Source: Candidatus Zixiibacteriota bacterium
Lineage (GTDB): Bacteria; Zixibacteria; MSB-5A5; JAABVY01
Direction: 5' to 3'
DNA length: 64,000 bases
Assembly (NCBI GenBank): GCA_011056555.1
Contig: DSEQ01000040.1
Coordinates: forward strand, 97,075-161,074
In this document: piece after piece, positions 20,635 to 30,264 of the stretch
Layout of the letters: every line of letters begins with the position of its first letter
Numbering within the stretch: the stretch's first letter is position 1
Program-made: the position numbers and the translations under genes
The notes under the pieces: model-generated
What the model was told of the DNA's origin: nothing
Databases searched by the model: none
What the model saw: only the letters and a program-made list of their open reading frames with translations

Positions 20635-22455
20635 TTATTTTTTCTCCTGTCTTAGCTTTTCTTCCTGAACCATCGGTTTCGGCAGACGTTTGCGCGGGAA
20701 GCATAGCCTGAAGACCGATCCCTTGCCTTCCTCGGATTCGAAATCGATCGAACCGCCGTGTTCCTGTACAATCTTGCGAGTGGTCAAGAGGCCCAGCCCG
20801 GTTCCACCCCCGCCCTTGGTTGTAAAGAACGTCGTAAACAGCTTTTGCTTGATGTTATAATCCATACCCATACCGTTATCCGAAACCTCGAATATCAATG
20901 TATCATTTTCCTGACGTGTTGAAAGAACTATTTGCGGATTTTTCTTCTCGCTCATCACGCAGGCATCCAGCGCATTGGAGACCAGGTTGGTCAGGCAGGT
21001 ATGAATTCCGTCCGGGTCGAGCGAGGCCGGTTTGAGATTGGAATCCAGTCTCGCTATCAACTTTATTCCGGCCTGATTGGCGGAATCGCTGTAAAGATCT
21101 ATTATATCTTTGATAAGCTGACTGGGATCTATCATCTGGACATTGGGCACCCGGCCCTTGGCAAAGGAGAGAAAATCCTTTACCAGGCTGGTTATCTTGT
21201 CGAAATTCTTTTCCAGGATGCCCCAGCCTTCTTTGGTGCGCTCCTTGTCATCCTTATTCAGTCCGGAATGCACCATGTACATGCCCCCCTCCAGACCCAT
21301 CAGGATGTTTTTGATCGTGTGCGCCAGGCCCGAAACAGTCTGGCCGACCGCTGACAGACGTTCAGCGTCCAGCTTCTCCTTCTCCAGCTCCTTCAGTTCG
21401 CGGATATCCTGCAGAAATGCGGCATAACCGAGGGTCTTTTTCCTGTCCTTCAGAGTGGCCCCGGATAATCTGACCGGAATCTCCTCCCCTTTTTTATCAA
21501 GCACAATTGATTCATCGAGAACACATTTATCCTCTTTATCATCCATCATCTCGATATATTCACCCGGAAACATGCGGTTGATATCCCTCATCGAGGGCTT
21601 GCCCTTATCGGGAAATCCAAGAAGTTCCCGGGCTGCTGGATTAAAGATGGTAACATTGCCGTCAGTGTCGGTTGCCAGTATACCGTCATTGGAGTTCTTG
21701 ATCAGCGCTTTCTGGAAGGCGTGGATACGCTGCAATTCCTCTTCCAGCTTTTTGGTCTGGGTAACATCGGTGGAGATTTCAATTACATGTGCGATCTCCT
21801 CCTCGCCTCGTGTCAGGGGCGCGGTGGTAACCACATAATGCGCCCGTTCGCCGGTCTTGGTTATACCAACCTGGTTGGAAGAATGGATCTGGCCGTCCTT
21901 GAATGTTTTAGCCGCCGGACAGTGATCGCATTTGCGGGAACGGTTCTTATATACTTTGTAGCAATGATCATCTACATTTTCGCCGAAAACCTCGCGAAAT
22001 CTTTCATTGGCGCGGATGATTTTGAAATCCCTGTCGATGACTGTGATGTAGCAGGGCACTCTCTCAAAAAGTATATTGTATTCCTTCAGCCAGTTCTTGC
22101 TTTCGGTAATATCATGTGACATCTCCAGCACATATAACACCTTCCCATCATTATCCTTTATCGGGGCTATATGGGTGACATAATGCGCTGTGCGGCCGTG
22201 AACATCCTTGCCCACGCCGTCTATCACACGCTTCTTGCCGTCCTTGAATGTTTCAAGTGTGGGGCAGTTTTTGCATGGACTCTGTAGGCCCTTATATGCC
22301 GCGTAACATTTCTTTCCTTCCCAGGGTCCGAAATACTGCTCGAAGCGTGAATTGGCCGCCACGACATTAAAGTCCCTGTCCACAATCGCCGCATTAAAGG
22401 GTATGCCTTCAAGAACAGTGCTCTCCTTTAAGTCATCAACGATCATCTTATTCAT
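20635..22455 (-). CDS. Sensor histidine kinase with tandem Cys-containing PAS domains
   Basis: PAS repeats with CY-x7-CxxCP; SAVGQTVSGLAHTIKN H-box; NALDAC, DNGMGM, GTGLGL ATPase boxes. Confidence 0.92.
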   Translation of the reverse strand: MNKMIVDDLKESTVLEGIPFNAAIVDRDFNVVAANSRFEQYFGPWEGKKCYAAYKGLQSPCKNCPTLETFKDGKKRVIDGVGKDVHGRTAHYVTHIAPIKDNDGKVLYVLEMSHDITESKNWLKEYNILFERVPCYITVIDRDFKIIRANERFREVFGENVDDHCYKVYKNRSRKCDHCPAAKTFKDGQIHSSNQVGITKTGERAHYVVTTAPLTRGEEEIAHVIEISTDVTQTKKLEEELQRIHAFQKALIKNSNDGILATDTDGNVTIFNPAARELLGFPDKGKPSMRDINRMFPGEYIEMMDDKEDKCVLDESIVLDKKGEEIPVRLSGATLKDRKKTLGYAAFLQDIRELKELEKEKLDAERLSAVGQTVSGLAHTIKNILMGLEGGMYMVHSGLNKDDKERTKEGWGILEKNFDKITSLVKDFLSFAKGRVPNVQMIDPSQLIKDIIDLYSDSANQAGIKLIARLDSNLKPASLDPDGIHTCLTNLVSNALDACVMSEKKNPQIVLSTRQENDTLIFEVSDNGMGMDYNIKQKLFTTFFTTKGGGGTGLGLLTTRKIVQEHGGSIDFESEEGKGSVFRLCFPRKRLPKPMVQEEKLRQEKK

Positions 22456-22856
22456 TTCGATTCAACCTTTCCGGAGCCGATAATCTTCCCGATCGTTTCC
22501 AGAAATGCAGAGACTTTAATCGGCTTCTCCAGAAACTGCTCGGGAGGGGGAAGTTCGTCGTCCCCCACCCATGCGTGAAAATCAAAATCATCACCTTTTT
22601 CGATTCCTGTCAGGATGATGACCGGGATATTGCATGTCTTCTTATCCTCGCGCATCTGGCGGTAAACCGATATTCCCGACTGCTTCGGCATCATAATATC
22701 CAGGCAGATTAAATCCGGGGACCATTCACAGGCCTTCTCGAAACCATCCTTACCGCTCTCGGCAGTCTTGACCTCATAGCCGCCGTCAGATAATACCGAC
22801 TCCAGATATTTGAGGACATCCGGTTCATCATCTATGACCAGTACTTTATAAGCCAT
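22452..22856 (-). CDS. Single-domain response regulator
   Basis: KVLVIDDEPDVLKYL, DLICLDIMMPKQSG, PVIILTG. Confidence 0.92.
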   Translation of the reverse strand: MAYKVLVIDDEPDVLKYLESVLSDGGYEVKTAESGKDGFEKACEWSPDLICLDIMMPKQSGISVYRQMREDKKTCNIPVIILTGIEKGDDFDFHAWVGDDELPPPEQFLEKPIKVSAFLETIGKIIGSGKVESK

Positions 22857-22860
22857 CTCT

Positions 22861-24714
22861 TCAATTCTCCTCGATTTCAGGCATCGTTACCCAGGGTGAT
22901 TTTCTTCCCTCGTGCTTTGCCGCTATAGCCTGATTGATACTGTCCGAGACCTCCTGGTCATGACAGGTTGTACATTGCGGCAGCTTAGGCTTGTCGAGCG
23001 CGGCTGCTTTCTCCTTATGGCATTCCACACAACTTCCATGCATGGCATCCACGTAACCGGGAGCGGTATAATCCTCGACTTTAATCGCCGCACCAGGCGG
23101 GATAAGATCTTTATGACATTCATTGCATTCTGATGCGGTCAAAGCCATCTTGGGCTGATCCGGTTCATGGCATTTCACGCACCCGAGATTGCCCCCCGAG
23201 GGTGAGGCGTGCCAGTCATGGCGGAAGGCATCGGTATATTTATTCATATCCGCATGGCACTGCCAGCATCCGCTCTCCTTATCCCCGGGGATATTCATAT
23301 GATGGCATTTCACGCACGACTCTTTGCCGCCAAGCGTATCCTCATGCATTTTGTGCTTGAACAGCACCAGGTCAAAGTTGCGGTTGCCGTTTATGATCAG
23401 CTTCTCGCCTCCCCGTGCCTTGACCACCGGAGTATCCTGGATACCCCGGCTTTCCAGCCTGTCGAAGGGCCAGAACATCAGGCCTACAGCAACTGCCAGC
23501 ACAAACGCCAGCGAATATTTAATTCGTGCTGCAACCTCCGGACGACCCAGCCATGTATTTGAAGCTCGGTCGAATTCCGGCAATTTTTCCACTTTCGCTT
23601 CCGGATCAATCGGTTTTCTTTCCCAGACCTTGAAATGTTCGACCGCGAACAGGAATGCCAGAACTGCCGCCGATACCACACTGGCGGAAATAAGTATCTC
23701 CGACAGCGAGGGCACATAATGCGATCCGGTTGCGGAGGTCATCATCAATCCGGCAACATTAATGCGATTAAATACAATTCCCAATACCACCAGGAGCGAA
23801 GCGGCCCAAAGCCCCTTGAGCGAATGCCGGGTCCTGGGAATGCTCAACAGGATCAGCGGGATAATTATGACCATGCTGGCCTCGACAATAAACATTATCG
23901 ATTCAAATGATCCGGCGAAAATATAGCCGAGAGCACCGCGCGCACCCAGGTCGATAAAACGTACCAGGGCATAGATTGCAATAACCCAGACGGCCGCCTT
24001 GCCGAGCTTGGCCAGAAGCGGAGTTTCCGCTTTTCTGCGGTAAAGCCATGATGTGAAAAGTGATTCGAAAGTAACCATCATCAATCCCAGAGCAATGGCC
24101 GAGATAAAGAACATAATTGGCAGGATTGGAGTGTACCAGAGCGGATGCAGCTTAAAGGGCATAATCAGAAAGAGCGAGCCAAGCGATGATTGATGCAAGG
24201 TAGAGAGCATGATACCGAGTATCACGAATACCAGCCTGTATCTCATCAGGAAGCTCCTGATTTTGGCATACCGGCTAGTTTCCTCCAGCGGTACCGGCGA
24301 GAATTCCAGGGCCAGCACAGTGGTATAAAGCATAACGCACCAGGCCACCTCGAACAGGGCCGAGTGGTGCTGCCATTGCACCACCGGATGCCAGATATTC
24401 CAGGGCAGGCCCAGGTCGAACAAAAGACCTACGATAACCGCGATATAACCAAGGAACGCCGTCAGCACAGCCGGTTTCACGATCGGATGAAATTCCTCTT
24501 TCCGCATGATGTATACGGTTGCGGTGATCACGAATCCGCCTGCGGCCAAAGCTACCCCGGAAACCACATCGAAGCCGATCCAGAATCCCCAGGGGGTAGT
24601 ATCGGACAGGTTAGTGGTAACACCCAGGCCGAAGGCAAATCGTGCAATTGCCGCCGAAAGTCCCAGCCCGGTAACGATCCAGAGGATCAGTTTGAATATT
24701 TTGACTCTATCCAT
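22861..24714 (-). CDS. NrfD/HybB-type membrane subunit fused to C-terminal multiheme cytochrome c
   Basis: Multiple TM helices with NrfD-like TPWGFWIGFDVVSGVALAAGGF; six CXXCH motifs (CVKCH, CWQCH, CVKCH, CNECH, CVECH, CTTCH). Confidence 0.88.
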   Translation of the reverse strand: MDRVKIFKLILWIVTGLGLSAAIARFAFGLGVTTNLSDTTPWGFWIGFDVVSGVALAAGGFVITATVYIMRKEEFHPIVKPAVLTAFLGYIAVIVGLLFDLGLPWNIWHPVVQWQHHSALFEVAWCVMLYTTVLALEFSPVPLEETSRYAKIRSFLMRYRLVFVILGIMLSTLHQSSLGSLFLIMPFKLHPLWYTPILPIMFFISAIALGLMMVTFESLFTSWLYRRKAETPLLAKLGKAAVWVIAIYALVRFIDLGARGALGYIFAGSFESIMFIVEASMVIIIPLILLSIPRTRHSLKGLWAASLLVVLGIVFNRINVAGLMMTSATGSHYVPSLSEILISASVVSAAVLAFLFAVEHFKVWERKPIDPEAKVEKLPEFDRASNTWLGRPEVAARIKYSLAFVLAVAVGLMFWPFDRLESRGIQDTPVVKARGGEKLIINGNRNFDLVLFKHKMHEDTLGGKESCVKCHHMNIPGDKESGCWQCHADMNKYTDAFRHDWHASPSGGNLGCVKCHEPDQPKMALTASECNECHKDLIPPGAAIKVEDYTAPGYVDAMHGSCVECHKEKAAALDKPKLPQCTTCHDQEVSDSINQAIAAKHEGRKSPWVTMPEIEEN

Positions 24715-25478
24715 TATTCCGATCCTCCCTTCGGCTTATTTTCCTGTTCGCGTTTCATGCGCCGTCCGATCACCCAGTGCAGGCCAATCATGGCCGCACC
24801 CATACCGGCAAAAACCGGCGGCACAGCTTTCATCGCAGCTTCGGTTGTATGGGGCAAAGGCTCGTTGTCGAGCTTGCGGTCGTATGAAAGGAAGCTCAGG
24901 TCGATGTCGGAAAGATACAGGACACAGGTTCCGCCGACCTCATGTTCGCCCCAGATTTTATCCTGGTAGTATTTGCCGGGATTATCCAGAATCCGCTGAC
25001 GGGCGATGGCTATCAGCTCATCACGCTCGCCGAAAATGGTCGCTTCCTCGGGACAGGCCGCAGTGCAGGCCGGCTGCTGGCCGTTCTTGATTCTATCGTA
25101 ACACATAATACATTTGCGAATATATGGTATCCGCTGATCCCAGTCATACCTCGGAATACCATAAGGGCAAGCCATCATGCAGTAACGGCAGCCCATACAT
25201 TTGTCATTATCATAAATGACCGGACCTTCTTTGGTTTTCTTCAACGCACCTACCGGGCAAACCGAGACACATGCCGGTTCGATGCAGTGACGGCATTGCT
25301 TGCGGATGAAGTGATCGTCAGGTTTGATTACAATGGAGGTCCAGTTTAAAGCCGAGAGGCCGTCATTCTGGGTCCAGCGTCGTGGGTAGTCGCCCGGGAG
25401 GTCATATGTTTCCTTGCAGGCTTTAACGCATTTGAAACAGCCTATACATTTCGTTATATCAGTCAGGATAGCTTTCAT
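24714..25478 (-). CDS. 4Fe-4S ferredoxin-type electron transfer subunit (HmcB/DsrO-like)
   Basis: CIGCFKCVKAC, CRHCIEPACVSVCP, CMGCRYCMMACPYGIP, CIMCYDRIKNGQQPACTAACP. Confidence 0.92.
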   Translation of the reverse strand: MKAILTDITKCIGCFKCVKACKETYDLPGDYPRRWTQNDGLSALNWTSIVIKPDDHFIRKQCRHCIEPACVSVCPVGALKKTKEGPVIYDNDKCMGCRYCMMACPYGIPRYDWDQRIPYIRKCIMCYDRIKNGQQPACTAACPEEATIFGERDELIAIARQRILDNPGKYYQDKIWGEHEVGGTCVLYLSDIDLSFLSYDRKLDNEPLPHTTEAAMKAVPPVFAGMGAAMIGLHWVIGRRMKREQENKPKGGSE

Positions 25479-26179
25479 ACCGGCATCTCCTTCTTACCTA
25501 ATGTTTCCGCTACACCCTCGCCGGATCTGGGCGGGAATTTCCATCCCAGTGTGGAGACCATCTGCGAGAATGGCACCAGCACACAATGGGCGATCTTGGT
25601 AAACGGTATGAATACGAAAATCAGTTCGGCCGAAAGCATGTGGAAAAGCATCGTCCATTGATAAACACCTGCTCCGATAGCCATATTGTTGCAAACATAT
25701 CCCGTCGCAAACGGTATCGCCAGAAGTACCGGCCAGACATAATCCTGGGGACGGCTGATGAAACGCGCTTCTTTTGAAAAGAGCCTTCCCAGAAAAAGCG
25801 CTACCGCCGTAACCATTGTAACGATGGTCAGGATGTCTGCCAGATTGTCGCTCAGTACAGGCCAGCCGATACCGATCGACTCCCTGATGAGCTGTATGTG
25901 GCCAATCAGGAATATCGGAACCAGTATCAATCCGATATGGAAGACAAACGAAACAACGCTGTAAATCGGTCTCGTCTTCCAGAGCCGCAGAACCGGTACC
26001 AACCAGCCCAATGTATTCTCGGTAATCAGTTTCCAGGGCATTACCTTGTCATCGGTCTGACGGCGGGCCTGTATCACACCCCAAACGGTCAGTACGACTA
26101 TGCGCAGAAGCCCCAGGAGCATGATGGCGAAGGTCAGCCTGAAAAGAGGCCCTGCCACAAAATCCATTAATGGCTGCAT
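25475..26179 (-). CDS. NarI/HmcE/DsrM-like membrane cytochrome b subunit
   Basis: Multiple TM helices; VSFVFHIGLILVPIFLIGHI, LFHMLSAELIFVFIPFTKIAHCVLVPFS. Confidence 0.8.
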   Translation of the reverse strand: MQPLMDFVAGPLFRLTFAIMLLGLLRIVVLTVWGVIQARRQTDDKVMPWKLITENTLGWLVPVLRLWKTRPIYSVVSFVFHIGLILVPIFLIGHIQLIRESIGIGWPVLSDNLADILTIVTMVTAVALFLGRLFSKEARFISRPQDYVWPVLLAIPFATGYVCNNMAIGAGVYQWTMLFHMLSAELIFVFIPFTKIAHCVLVPFSQMVSTLGWKFPPRSGEGVAETLGKKEMPV

Positions 26180-27664
26180 CTACTCCACCTCCTTTTCGAC
26201 CGCTTCCGGAGTTTCTTCTTCTTTTTCTTCCTTTTTCACCTTGAGCGATTCATCAAAAATTATCGCCTTGTAAACCAGATCATGCAGGCCGACTATTTCG
26301 ACATCATCCATGCCCTGATCCTCCATCAATTCGCGCAGCTGTTTTTTGCAGTTGGCACAGGGCGCGACCACATATTTGGCGCCCGTCTTCCTGATCTGCT
26401 CCGCCTTGGCCTTGCCGCCGATAGTCGTGCGATAGGGACGGATTTCGTCTATCGAAACAGTCCCGCCTCCGCCTCCGCAGCAGATATTGTTCTTGCCGCT
26501 GGGAGTCATCTCCACATAACTCTTGCAGAATGACTTCAATATTTCACGCGGCTTGTCAATGATCCAGCCCTGGCGGGCGATGTTACAGGGATCATGATAG
26601 GTTACCGGATCAGTTATAACATTGGGATCCAGCTTTATCTTGCCTTCTTTGAGCATATCATAAAGATACTCCATGCAGTTGACAACCGGCGGAGCGTCTT
26701 TTCCTCCGCAGAAGACCGGCACGAAATACTTGGCCGAACGGGAGGCATGACCGCATTCGCCGATCAGGATTTTCCTGCCCTTCAGCCTGCGAGTTTCCTC
26801 CACCACCTTCTTGACAATTCGATCCAGCATCCGGTCGCTGTAGAACAGGCCGTAGTTGATGCCGTCAAAATAACCGGTGCCGATGGTCCAGGAGCCGCCG
26901 GTGGCGGTAAAGACTGCCGCGTTACCCATCAGAGTATCCGCTTCCATCAAAAAGTCCGAGACAGCCGGGAAGAAAACATATTCGCAGTCCTCCTGATCAA
27001 TCGGGAACTTGATCTTGACGCCCTTCTCCTCCTCCATATCCTCCTCCAGAAATTCCAGTGTATCCAGAAGGGCCGGAACAGGTATGGCCGAGGTATTTCC
27101 GGTTTTGCCCTCCAGCTGTTCACGGGTGCTGATCACCAGTGCTCGCGGAGCAATGCCGATCTCGCTCAGTATATATCGCCCCAGATGCGTCACCAGGCCG
27201 TGATCGATCCCGACCGGGCACTGCAAAGTGCAGCGCCGGCAGGCGGTGCAGTTCCAGAATGACTCCGCCATTTCATTGACCTTCTCATCGGTCAGTCCCT
27301 TGCTGCCCAGGACCCGGCCGCGTAACATGCCGCCGACCGTAAAATGACGGCGGTACACGCTCAAAAGCAGTTCCGAGCGATAACAGGGGATGTCCTTGGG
27401 ATCACGGGTCGCCTGATAAACCTGGCATTCAGTGGCACAACGCGAACATTTGGCGCTGCTTCTGACATACTGATCGAGCACAAATCCATAATTTGTGTTC
27501 TTCAATATGGCCGCAAAAGCTTCCAGAAACTTCTGCGCCCTCCCATCCACAACCGGATCCTCGATATGGTACCGTACATCGAGCTTCTGCTTCTCCAGTA
27601 CCTCCGGCTTGCGCTGGGTTTTGAAGGCGTGTTGTCGTTCTTCCTCTGTGATTGGTTTGATCAT
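26180..27664 (-). CDS. HdrD/HmcF/DsrK-like iron-sulfur protein
   Basis: CSRCATEC and CTACRRCTLQCP clusters; CCG-type motifs (NNICCGGGGGT, CANCKKQL). Confidence 0.88.
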   Translation of the reverse strand: MIKPITEEERQHAFKTQRKPEVLEKQKLDVRYHIEDPVVDGRAQKFLEAFAAILKNTNYGFVLDQYVRSSAKCSRCATECQVYQATRDPKDIPCYRSELLLSVYRRHFTVGGMLRGRVLGSKGLTDEKVNEMAESFWNCTACRRCTLQCPVGIDHGLVTHLGRYILSEIGIAPRALVISTREQLEGKTGNTSAIPVPALLDTLEFLEEDMEEEKGVKIKFPIDQEDCEYVFFPAVSDFLMEADTLMGNAAVFTATGGSWTIGTGYFDGINYGLFYSDRMLDRIVKKVVEETRRLKGRKILIGECGHASRSAKYFVPVFCGGKDAPPVVNCMEYLYDMLKEGKIKLDPNVITDPVTYHDPCNIARQGWIIDKPREILKSFCKSYVEMTPSGKNNICCGGGGGTVSIDEIRPYRTTIGGKAKAEQIRKTGAKYVVAPCANCKKQLRELMEDQGMDDVEIVGLHDLVYKAIIFDESLKVKKEEKEEETPEAVEKEVE

Positions 27665-27708
27665 CGCTTCCTCATCTATTGTTGTTGTTCACATTTTTCC
27701 ATTTGATT

Positions 27709-28449
27709 CTATCTCTTGTCAAAAACTGCCTCATGTCCTCTGACTGGAATCCTGAAAACCGGCAACGGGTCTTTTCCGCTGCCCATTTCCGGATTCTCGA
27801 GCACCCAGGGATCGAGCAAATTTATATTAAAATCCTTGCACGTTTTCACCACCTGGTCCTGTGCCGCATGCACATAGACAGCAGCATCGTAATTTTCGGA
27901 TATGGATCTCAGCTCCATAATTTCCTTTTCCCAGTAGAAGACATGCCCGGCGCAGCAAACTGCAACACGGATCGGCTTTTTGCAGCGGGGGCATTTCAAA
28001 GTCGCGATTATATCCACCGGGAATTCGGATTCATCATTCTCAATTACGAACCCGTTTTTGGATAAATATTCGCGGGTCATCTCCACCAATTCCCCCAGTT
28101 CAAACAGGCAGGGAGCCTCTTTATTCTCTTCCGCTTTTCCGGTATGCTTGATTTTGCCGCCGATGAAGAGCTTCAATGTCTCCTCTATTTTTCCGGTTAA
28201 GTCTTTGTATACCATCAGATTTTCCGCCTCGAGCATATCCTTGTAAAAGGACCTGATGCCGTTGCATAGAAGCACCTCAACTCCCGCATCCTTGAGAAGT
28301 CTCAGACGGGCTATAGGGCCGCTGCGGTCACAGTTCAGCAGCTCCTTTGAGATCACTTCCCTTTCTTCGAGGAGGCAGATTTGAAATCGCTTGGCTGCTT
28401 CGAAGCAGGGAGCGATCTCATCCTTGTATGTTGCAATCGCCAATTTCAT
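27709..28449 (-). CDS. NifX/NifB-like (dinitrogenase FeMo-cofactor biosynthesis) domain protein with Cys-rich C-terminus
   Basis: MKLAIATYKDEIAPCFEAAKRF..., LLKDAGVEVLLCNGI; CPRCKKP and AVCCAGH downstream. ATG 28449 preferred. Confidence 0.72.
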   Translation of the reverse strand: MKLAIATYKDEIAPCFEAAKRFQICLLEEREVISKELLNCDRSGPIARLRLLKDAGVEVLLCNGIRSFYKDMLEAENLMVYKDLTGKIEETLKLFIGGKIKHTGKAEENKEAPCLFELGELVEMTREYLSKNGFVIENDESEFPVDIIATLKCPRCKKPIRVAVCCAGHVFYWEKEIMELRSISENYDAAVYVHAAQDQVVKTCKDFNINLLDPWVLENPEMGSGKDPLPVFRIPVRGHEAVFDKR

Positions 28450-28468
28450 AACCAGAAGGGTATATATA

Positions 28469-28485
28469 TGCGAAACATGTGCCAA
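28469..28485 (-). promoter_or_regulatory. Putative sigma-54 (-24/-12) promoter
   Basis: Minus strand TTGGCACATGTTTCGCA: GG-N10-GC spacing as in YTGGCACG-N4-TTGCW. Confidence 0.7.
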
Positions 28486-28548
28486 AATTCACAAATTAGC
28501 TTAGTCGTTGTTAGACAAATTATTACATAAAAGGGCAAGAACCGCCAT

Positions 28549-28606
28549 GTTGCAATAATCATAAATTGCAACGTAATGTTGCAGGGTGTTCGTTGCATTA
28601 TGCAGC
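28549..28606. promoter_or_regulatory. Putative enhancer (UAS) cluster of GTTGCA half-sites
   Basis: GTTGCAAT-N8-ATTGCAAC, then GTTGCAG and GTTGCATTATGCAGC, upstream of the -24/-12 element. Confidence 0.6.
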
Positions 28607-28662
28607 ATAAAGGCTTATGGGGAGGTGATTAGTGCTTCGGAAATTAAGTGCGGTTTTCAGGC

Positions 28663-30021
28663 TTACGGAATTTCAATCCCATACTTTTTCATCTTGCGCC
28701 AGAGGGTGGTGCGGTCGATGCCCAATATTTCGGCTGCTTTTTTGCGGCTGCCCTGGCATTCCCGGAGCGTATCGCGAATCAAAGCTTCTTCGCTGTCGGC
28801 TTTTGAGGCGGAGCTGCTGACCTTTCCGGCCTGTTCCTGCTGTGACAGTTCGCCGGCGGCCTCCAGTACTTCGGATGGTAAATTCGAGGGCTGTATAATC
28901 CGTTCGCGCGTAACCGCAAAGCAGTATTCGATTATATTCTCCAGCTCGCGGACATTGCCATTATACTCGTGCTTCATCAGTATCTCCATCACCTTGGGCG
29001 AAACGCCTATAACATTTTTGCCTTTTTTGGCGTTGAAGTTGGAGATAAAATGATCCACCAAGTAGGGGATATCCTCGCGGCGCCTGGAAAGAGGCGGCAA
29101 ATCGAATTTGACCACCGCCAGCCGGAAATAGAGATCGTCACGAAATTTCCCCTGTGAGATTTGTTCCTTCAAGTCTTGATTGGTGGCAGCCACTATCCTG
29201 ATGTCCGCTTTTATCGCTGTGGTCGAGCCCAGCGGCTCATATTCTCTCTCCTGCAATAACCGCAGCAGCTTCACCTGGGTCGATTGCGGCAGCTCCCCGA
29301 CTTCATCAAAAAACACAGTCCCGCCGTTGGCAGCCGCCAGCTTGCCGTCCTTATCCTTTTTGGCATCGGTGAAGGCGCCCTTGACATAGCCGAAAAGCTC
29401 CGACTCGAAAAGCTGAGGCGGGAGGGTACCGCAGTTTATGACCACATACGGTTTGTCTTTGCGCGGGCTCAGATTATGCACCGCCCGGGCAAAGAGCTCC
29501 TTTCCTGATCCGGATGGCCCCTGGAAAAGTACCGTACTCTCCGACTCGGCCACATCGGGGAGGATGGCGAAGATTTTATGCATGATCGGGCTTTTGGAGA
29601 TGATATCCTCGAAGGAATAGCTTTTCTCCAGCTCCTTGCGCAGGTTTTCGATAGCGGAGAGATCGCGGAAGGTTTCCACCGCGCCCAGGACATTACCATC
29701 ATCATCACGCAGAACGGCTGTGGAAATACTGATCGGCACGGTCCGTCCCTCTGCGTCAATAATCCGAACCGGCTGATCTATTGCTACATTACCGGTCTGC
29801 ATAGTTTTCTCGAGCTGGCATCCGGTCTCACAGATATCCGAATGGAAGACTTCATAGCACTTCCTGCCGATCGCCTTCTCCTCGGGTATGCCGGTGATCT
29901 TCTCGGCCGCATGGTTGAAGCTGGTGATGCGTCTTTGATTGTCGACAGTAAAAACGCCGTCAGCGATCGACTCGAGGATAACCTTAAAAAACTTCAGATC
30001 TTTCAACTTTTTCTCTGCCAT
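28663..30021 (-). CDS. Sigma-54-dependent transcriptional activator (PAS-AAA+-Fis HTH)
   Basis: GPSGSGKELFARAVH Walker A, GAFTDA loop, GGTVFFDEVGELP Walker B, C-terminal KKAAEILGIDRTTLWRKMKKYGI. Confidence 0.95.
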   Translation of the reverse strand: MAEKKLKDLKFFKVILESIADGVFTVDNQRRITSFNHAAEKITGIPEEKAIGRKCYEVFHSDICETGCQLEKTMQTGNVAIDQPVRIIDAEGRTVPISISTAVLRDDDGNVLGAVETFRDLSAIENLRKELEKSYSFEDIISKSPIMHKIFAILPDVAESESTVLFQGPSGSGKELFARAVHNLSPRKDKPYVVINCGTLPPQLFESELFGYVKGAFTDAKKDKDGKLAAANGGTVFFDEVGELPQSTQVKLLRLLQEREYEPLGSTTAIKADIRIVAATNQDLKEQISQGKFRDDLYFRLAVVKFDLPPLSRRREDIPYLVDHFISNFNAKKGKNVIGVSPKVMEILMKHEYNGNVRELENIIEYCFAVTRERIIQPSNLPSEVLEAAGELSQQEQAGKVSSSASKADSEEALIRDTLRECQGSRKKAAEILGIDRTTLWRKMKKYGIEIP

Positions 30022-30264
30022 CTTTAATTATACGTTCATATTACGTAAATTTTAAGATAAACTCAATTTTTGTCAAATCAACAAAAATGGCAAGGACCAA
30101 CTCCGTCAGGTCGGAGATCCGGCAACGCGCCGAGGCATCTCATGGCCGATTATGATGGGGTTCATTCCTCCAAAAAACAGCGGGAATACACTGGAAATGG
30201 ATTGACTTAAGACTATATATATCATGGCGTTACATCAATATTTTCAATATATTGCGAACTTCCG

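Noticed and set aside
24190-24969. 259 aa ORF on + strand
   Set aside because: Antisense to the well-supported NrfD and ferredoxin genes; His/Gln/Pro-rich shadow ORF.
28663-30021. GAFTDA instead of GAFTGA in the sigma-54 activator
   Set aside because: This variant occurs in functional activators; not evidence of altered function.
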